A DNA stretch of 51,765 nucleotides, from IMG/VR virus record IMGVR_UViG_3300009788_000125, positions 1 to 51,765 of that record. One strand, given 5' to 3'. Each line of letters starts with the position of its first letter. Position 1 is the first letter of the stretch. The DNA is from a virus. Both the position numbers and the translations under genes were made by a program. A model generated the notes under the pieces. The model searched no databases. It was not told where the DNA came from and saw only the letters and a list, made by a program, of their open reading frames with translations. Shown piece after piece: positions 47,633-51,765 of this stretch.

Positions 47633-48574
47633 ATGGGGGACCCCCGAATCCTGTACCGCGAGGCGGTCGTGCCGAATATGAGCTTCGAGACCGACGCCCC
47701 CGGCACGTCTGGCCCACCTACCGGGTGGCTCCTGAGCGGCACCGTTGGGGGGAGCAGCACACTCGAGACCAGCGATTGGGCGGCTGCAGCATTCCGGCTG
47801 AGCATCTTCGACCAGAGCATCCAGTCGCTGCGGTTCGAGCGGGACTCTGGCGATGGGGCGTTCCAGGTATACGTGCACACCCTGCTCGACCGGAAGGGGG
47901 CCAAGTGGGTGCCGGCCGCTGGCGACAAGATGGTCGTGGCGATGGGAGCCCTCGGCGGAGACGACGCCGCTGGGCCGAACCTGAACACGGCATCTCTCAA
48001 GATCGAGCTGATTGAAAAAGACGCATCCGACGTCACGATCACCACGCACAGCGCAACGATTACATTGGGCGAGAGGCGGTTCGTGCGGGTGATCGCTGAG
48101 CTGACGGCGACGGCCACTGGTGGCGCCGACCACGTGCGCCTCCAGGTCAGCAACGGCGAGAGCGATCGTGTGGTCTACATCGACCAGGTCCTCGTCGGTA
48201 TCGGAGTCGACTTCGACGGCAGGGGTATCAAGCGCGTCGCCCCAGGTGGCGAGCAGGGGTTCACGAAATTCGACGCAGGTGGCGCCAGCGAGGTGACCAG
48301 GGTCGGCAGCCCAACCAACCGGCAGCGACTCGAATTCAACAAGATAGGCGACGCTGTTGACATCGATGCAGATGTTCGTGCGTGGCTCGGGCAGGCCCTC
48401 AAGGGTGAGCCGTTCGCGTTCTGGGCCGACCGGGACTTCTGGACCAACAGCAGGAACCACTACCGCCAGGCGGTGCTGTCGGATCGCGGGGCGTCGCTCG
48501 ACTACCCTCTCCACCCGGTCGCAGCCTACGAATTGATGATGGAAATCGAGACGCCGGTTGAGGTTCCAGAGTGA
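47633..48574 (+). CDS. tail protein
   Basis: A 313-residue beta-rich protein with an opening MSFETDAPGTSGPPTGWLLS like carbohydrate-binding virion proteins, a middle jelly-roll and a C-terminal part (RRLEFNKIGDAVDIDADV-like, FAFWADRDFWTNSRNHYRQA) similar in layout to the previous gene's C-terminus (FRFWLDRTDQ). The two may be paralogous tail-tip proteins. Overlaps the next gene by 4 bases. Confidence 0.65.
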   Translation: MGDPRILYREAVVPNMSFETDAPGTSGPPTGWLLSGTVGGSSTLETSDWAAAAFRLSIFDQSIQSLRFERDSGDGAFQVYVHTLLDRKGAKWVPAAGDKMVVAMGALGGDDAAGPNLNTASLKIELIEKDASDVTITTHSATITLGERRFVRVIAELTATATGGADHVRLQVSNGESDRVVYIDQVLVGIGVDFDGRGIKRVAPGGEQGFTKFDAGGASEVTRVGSPTNRQRLEFNKIGDAVDIDADVRAWLGQALKGEPFAFWADRDFWTNSRNHYRQAVLSDRGASLDYPLHPVAAYELMMEIETPVEVPE

Positions 48575-51500
48575 CCTACATAGCCAGTCGCGACGACGCC
48601 AATCCGAACACCGTGTGGGTCCTCGACCTTGAGGACCTCGGATTGCGTTACAAGAGCGACAGGGATTACTCGCCAACGACCGCGGCGACGGCTGGCCTCC
48701 AGGTCAACAATGCGCTGAGCGCAGAACTTGACATGGCCACCGGCGAGCTGGAGTTCGACGACTACAAGGTGACCATCGCGGACGCGAGTGGGGCGTTGCT
48801 GTCGTCGCTCTCCGCCAACGACCTCATGGCACGCGGGACCAAGGCGACGCTGAAATACGGTTTCAACGACATCGCTGAGGAGGAGTTCCACCGCATCGTT
48901 CTCTACCTCCACGATTGGGACACGCTCGAAGACGGCGGACTCCGCCTGACACTGCGCACGTCGTTGACGTTCCTGGCTCGCCCGGTATTCACCGACATCA
49001 GCCGGGACAGCGTGGCGCTACTGGCGGCGCTTGCTCCGAACGCCACCACGATATCGTTCAACACAGACCTGAGCGGCGACGGCAAGGACTGGCCAACGTC
49101 TGGCACGGTGATGATCACCAATAACGACACGAAGGAAGTCGAGCTGCTCACCTACACCGGCCTGACCAGGCGTGGGTCGGATCGGTCTGACGCCACGGTC
49201 GCCGCCAGGCGCTTGCGGGACGTCGGGAAGGGCGGGCTGACGTGGCCGGTCGAAACTTCATGCGAACTGGTGTGGGAGCGCAACCTCGACCCGATCACGA
49301 TGTTCCTCCAGCTTGCCACGACGACCGAGGGTGGTGGCAACGGCAGCTATGACCAGGCCGACGGGATCGGGCTCGGGGACAAGGTCGAGGCGTCTGCCAT
49401 TGATTTCGAGTCGTTCGAGGAATTTCGGGACACCCTATTGGTGGCTGGTGTTCATCGCAAGGGCGTCTACGTCGGCAAAGAGGAAATCGACGACCTTGAG
49501 GCGTACTTCGAGGCGGAGTTCCGGACGCTCGGTTGGTACATGACGGTGACCAGGGAGGGGAAGCTCGGGCTCCGCAAGGTCGCAACGATACAGAGCACTG
49601 CAATCGACATCACCACCAAGATCGACCTGGTGAGCGACGAGCGCGTTGCGTGGGATCGCGACATGCAGTCGGCCGAGAACGACACCCGGCTCGAGTACGA
49701 CTACGACCCCAACAGCGGCGAGTACCTCACGTCGATCCCTCTAGGAGATCCACGCAGCAAGGAGGCATTCGGGCAGGCCGGGCTCCTGAGCGTGTCGAGC
49801 CGTGGGCTGCGTGGCGTGCGTGGCCGGTCGTTCGGGTGGCCCGACCTCGGGTGGGACCGGATGCTTGAGCGCAGGCGATGGGAACTCATCACCGAACTGG
49901 CCAACCCGAGCAAGACGATCACCGTCGAGGGCAACCTGAGCCTGCAGGACCTCGAGCTTGGCAGCCTGGTCCAACTCACGCACCCAGGGATCCCCGACCT
50001 GGAGAGCGGCACGATGGGCGTCACCGATGCCCTGTTCTATGTCACCAAAATGGAGCATAAACCGGAGGACCGGCGTGTCGAGCTTGGCATTCGCCAGCGC
50101 CGGCACATGGGGCGTCCGTTCTACATTGCGCCTGACGCGGTGGGCACCTGGGTCAAGACGTTCCGGGCAAACTTCACGCTGGCCAGCGGCGAGAGCTTCG
50201 CGGACGATGCAGGCGTGTGGGACACCGGACGGTATGTTCACCCGGCCACCGGCAAGGGCGAGGACGGCACGCTCACGGCTGGATGGGACACGGCGATCCC
50301 CGATGGCAGGGACCGCGATCTGGCGGTGAGCCCGGACGAGCGGCACGACAGCTACCAGTTCAACGGCAGCGACGACCCGGTGGCGGACGCACGGTTCCGG
50401 CTCACGGGGCTGACGGACGGCATCTACCGGATCAAGATCCTGAGCGGCGACGCCAGCACGACATCGCTGGCCAGCTTCAACGTGAGCGGCTGGCAGATCG
50501 TGTCCGACGACCCGGTGGCGACAGCGGAGTGGAAGGAGTACACCGCATACATCGAGATTGTCGCCGGCCAGGTCCTCACCGTCGCGGCGGGCGGTGGTGT
50601 GGTCACGGTCGGCAACAGCGTGTGGAACAGCCTTGAGGTGGACAAGCTGGACATCGCCAGCAGCGCCGGCTACGGGCACGTCTACAGGCTCAACTGTACG
50701 GGCGACCCGGTGGCAGGGATCGAGAACTTCAAGGGCGTCGACGCACCAGGGTGGACAGGGTTCTACACCGGGCACGCAGGCGTCGAGCGAGCGAGCATCT
50801 ATCCCAGGCAGTATCTCAGCGCACGCAGCACGCTCCGGGCCGGCTGGGTGTTGCCCGATGGCGACCTGGACATCGCCAACCTGGACCGCCGCGGCCAGTG
50901 GGGCGTCACCCTGGATCCCGAGTACAACAGCAGCCATTGGGTCCACGACGGGTTCGGAGCCAATCCCCCGCCGACCAGGACGATCAAGATCAACGTTCGC
51001 AAGGGCAAGTACCTGGTCCTGATCGGGGCCAGTGCTCCCGTGGCTGGTGCGATCCACAGGGTGAACACCAGCGTGAACGGCGTGCTGGTGTTCGACGACG
51101 TGTTCCTGACGCCTCCGAGTGAAATCCAGGTCAGGGGGCTCGAAGTCGACGTGGACAACGGCGTGATCGAGATCGATGTGGGTGGTGGTGCTACCGCGGG
51201 GCTCAACGTCATCTCCACGATCCAGGTCATCGGTCGGGCACCGACGACCTCGCGGCGTGTCGACTTCACTGTCCCTGCCCCTGCAAACTTCGAGTGGGGG
51301 TACGAGGCGGTCGACGGGGTCGACGCATTCAGTACGGGTGCCGGCATCGGATGGGACGTGCTGCCGACGGGTGCTGGTGGCGCTCACCGTGAACTGAACG
51401 ACCCAACCCTCTACATCAAGGGCAAGCGGTGGGACTCGTTCGTCTTCACCAACAACAACACGCCCGCCACGCTCGCCATCACCAAGGACGAGAACGGCGT

Positions 51501-51765
51501 GGCCCTGCCCAATGGCACCTACTGGTTCCGGGCCGGCGTCCATGTGGGGAACCCGAGGCTGATCTATATCCTCGTCAACGGCGTGGTCATCGCCAACGAG
51601 ACTCCCGTCGCGGACGTGTTCAACGAATACGAGGGCGAGATCCAGGTCACAAACGGGCGCGTCGAGGTCACGATCGGGGACGGCACGTCGGGGAGCAGCA
51701 CGGTTATCAATTGGCTGGTCGTCGAGCGCATGGTGTACTACGAAGGCGGCGACGTGCGGCAGCAG
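48571..51765 (+). CDS. large tail hub/baseplate protein, open at window end
   Basis: At least 1065 residues with a GTGA-coupled start and no stop before the window ends. Residues about 1-525 look like a tail hub (LDMATGELEFDDYKVTIADA, FHRIVLYLHDWDTLEDGGLR, GKLGLRKVATIQSTAIDI, LSLQDLELGSLVQLTHPGIP). Residues about 530-695 are a second copy of the malectin-like domain seen in the 40205 gene (FRANFTLASGESFA, SPDERHDSYQF, TAEWKEYTAYIEIVAG). At least two further beta-sandwich domains follow (about 700-890 and 895-1065), likely receptor- or glycan-binding. Confidence 0.72.
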   Translation, partial: MTYIASRDDANPNTVWVLDLEDLGLRYKSDRDYSPTTAATAGLQVNNALSAELDMATGELEFDDYKVTIADASGALLSSLSANDLMARGTKATLKYGFNDIAEEEFHRIVLYLHDWDTLEDGGLRLTLRTSLTFLARPVFTDISRDSVALLAALAPNATTISFNTDLSGDGKDWPTSGTVMITNNDTKEVELLTYTGLTRRGSDRSDATVAARRLRDVGKGGLTWPVETSCELVWERNLDPITMFLQLATTTEGGGNGSYDQADGIGLGDKVEASAIDFESFEEFRDTLLVAGVHRKGVYVGKEEIDDLEAYFEAEFRTLGWYMTVTREGKLGLRKVATIQSTAIDITTKIDLVSDERVAWDRDMQSAENDTRLEYDYDPNSGEYLTSIPLGDPRSKEAFGQAGLLSVSSRGLRGVRGRSFGWPDLGWDRMLERRRWELITELANPSKTITVEGNLSLQDLELGSLVQLTHPGIPDLESGTMGVTDALFYVTKMEHKPEDRRVELGIRQRRHMGRPFYIAPDAVGTWVKTFRANFTLASGESFADDAGVWDTGRYVHPATGKGEDGTLTAGWDTAIPDGRDRDLAVSPDERHDSYQFNGSDDPVADARFRLTGLTDGIYRIKILSGDASTTSLASFNVSGWQIVSDDPVATAEWKEYTAYIEIVAGQVLTVAAGGGVVTVGNSVWNSLEVDKLDIASSAGYGHVYRLNCTGDPVAGIENFKGVDAPGWTGFYTGHAGVERASIYPRQYLSARSTLRAGWVLPDGDLDIANLDRRGQWGVTLDPEYNSSHWVHDGFGANPPPTRTIKINVRKGKYLVLIGASAPVAGAIHRVNTSVNGVLVFDDVFLTPPSEIQVRGLEVDVDNGVIEIDVGGGATAGLNVISTIQVIGRAPTTSRRVDFTVPAPANFEWGYEAVDGVDAFSTGAGIGWDVLPTGAGGAHRELNDPTLYIKGKRWDSFVFTNNNTPATLAITKDENGVALPNGTYWFRAGVHVGNPRLIYILVNGVVIANETPVADVFNEYEGEIQVTNGRVEVTIGDGTSGSSTVINWLVVERMVYYEGGDVRQQ

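Noticed and set aside
46114-48153. Minus-strand open frame of 679 codons across three tail genes
   Set aside because: It spans several well-supported + strand gene boundaries and has no plausible protein features.
49741-51543. Minus-strand open frame of 600 codons at the window end
   Set aside because: It lies opposite the continuous tail hub frame (48571-51765), which has structured beta domains; the antisense product looks like composition noise.
1-51765. CRISPR array, integrase, attachment site, insertion sequence or rRNA
   Set aside because: No regularly spaced repeats with unique spacers, no tyrosine or serine recombinase pattern, no terminal inverted repeats with transposase, and no rRNA-like sequence were seen. 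The only regular repeats are the 12-bp iterons and fibre repeats.

Overview
The window is a GC-rich tailed-phage genome (order Caudoviricetes) or nearly all of one. Every supported gene lies on the + strand, and most starts overlap the previous stop (ATGA, GTGA or TGATG). A 1049-residue tape-measure protein, a tail-tube protein and a G/GT-type frameshifted chaperone, with no sheath gene seen, indicate a siphovirus. The GC content, frequent GTG starts and many C...C...GHxGxH zinc modules suggest a high-GC host, possibly actinobacterial; the sequence does not prove this. No integrase, partition system, DNA polymerase, primase or DnaB-like helicase was recognised.

Layout. 1-4.3 kb: distal tail and appendage proteins. 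4.3-6.2 kb: lysis cassette (transglycosylase-like lysin and small membrane proteins). 6.2-14.2 kb: recombination and replication, with a Rad52-like annealing protein, a Cas4/AddB-like nuclease, a UvrD-like helicase, an HNH nuclease, a replication organizer carrying internal 12-bp iterons, a small protein with an SSB-like tail, and a RusA-like resolvase. 14.3-29.7 kb: about 30 small accessory genes, including an XRE regulator, secreted Cys-rich proteins, two DNA methyltransferases (one fused to a ParB-like domain) and a block of tandem zinc-module proteins. 29.66 kb: a tRNA with anticodon CAU. 29.9-38.4 kb: packaging and head genes (small and large terminase, portal, MuF-like protein, and a protease-scaffold-capsid polyprotein). 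38.5 kb to the end: connectors, tail tube, chaperones, tape measure and tail-tip proteins. The last gene runs off the end, and tail genes at both ends fit a circular or permuted map.

Regulation. Five promoter-like sites at 6.2, 8.5, 11.7, 14.3 and 15.6 kb share a GGCCNNGGCC block directly against the -10 region. The one before the XRE gene is expanded into a perfect two-armed palindrome around the -10 box. This suggests one regulator controlling the whole early region. Strong or likely hairpin terminators lie at 8.44, 14.2 and 38.46 kb.

Most notable: the shared operator-promoter family, the 14-module zinc protein and its neighbours, iterons inside the replication gene, a capsid polyprotein with an internal start and nine repeated putative cleavage motifs, and a dispersed 18-bp inverted-repeat motif found in seven places.
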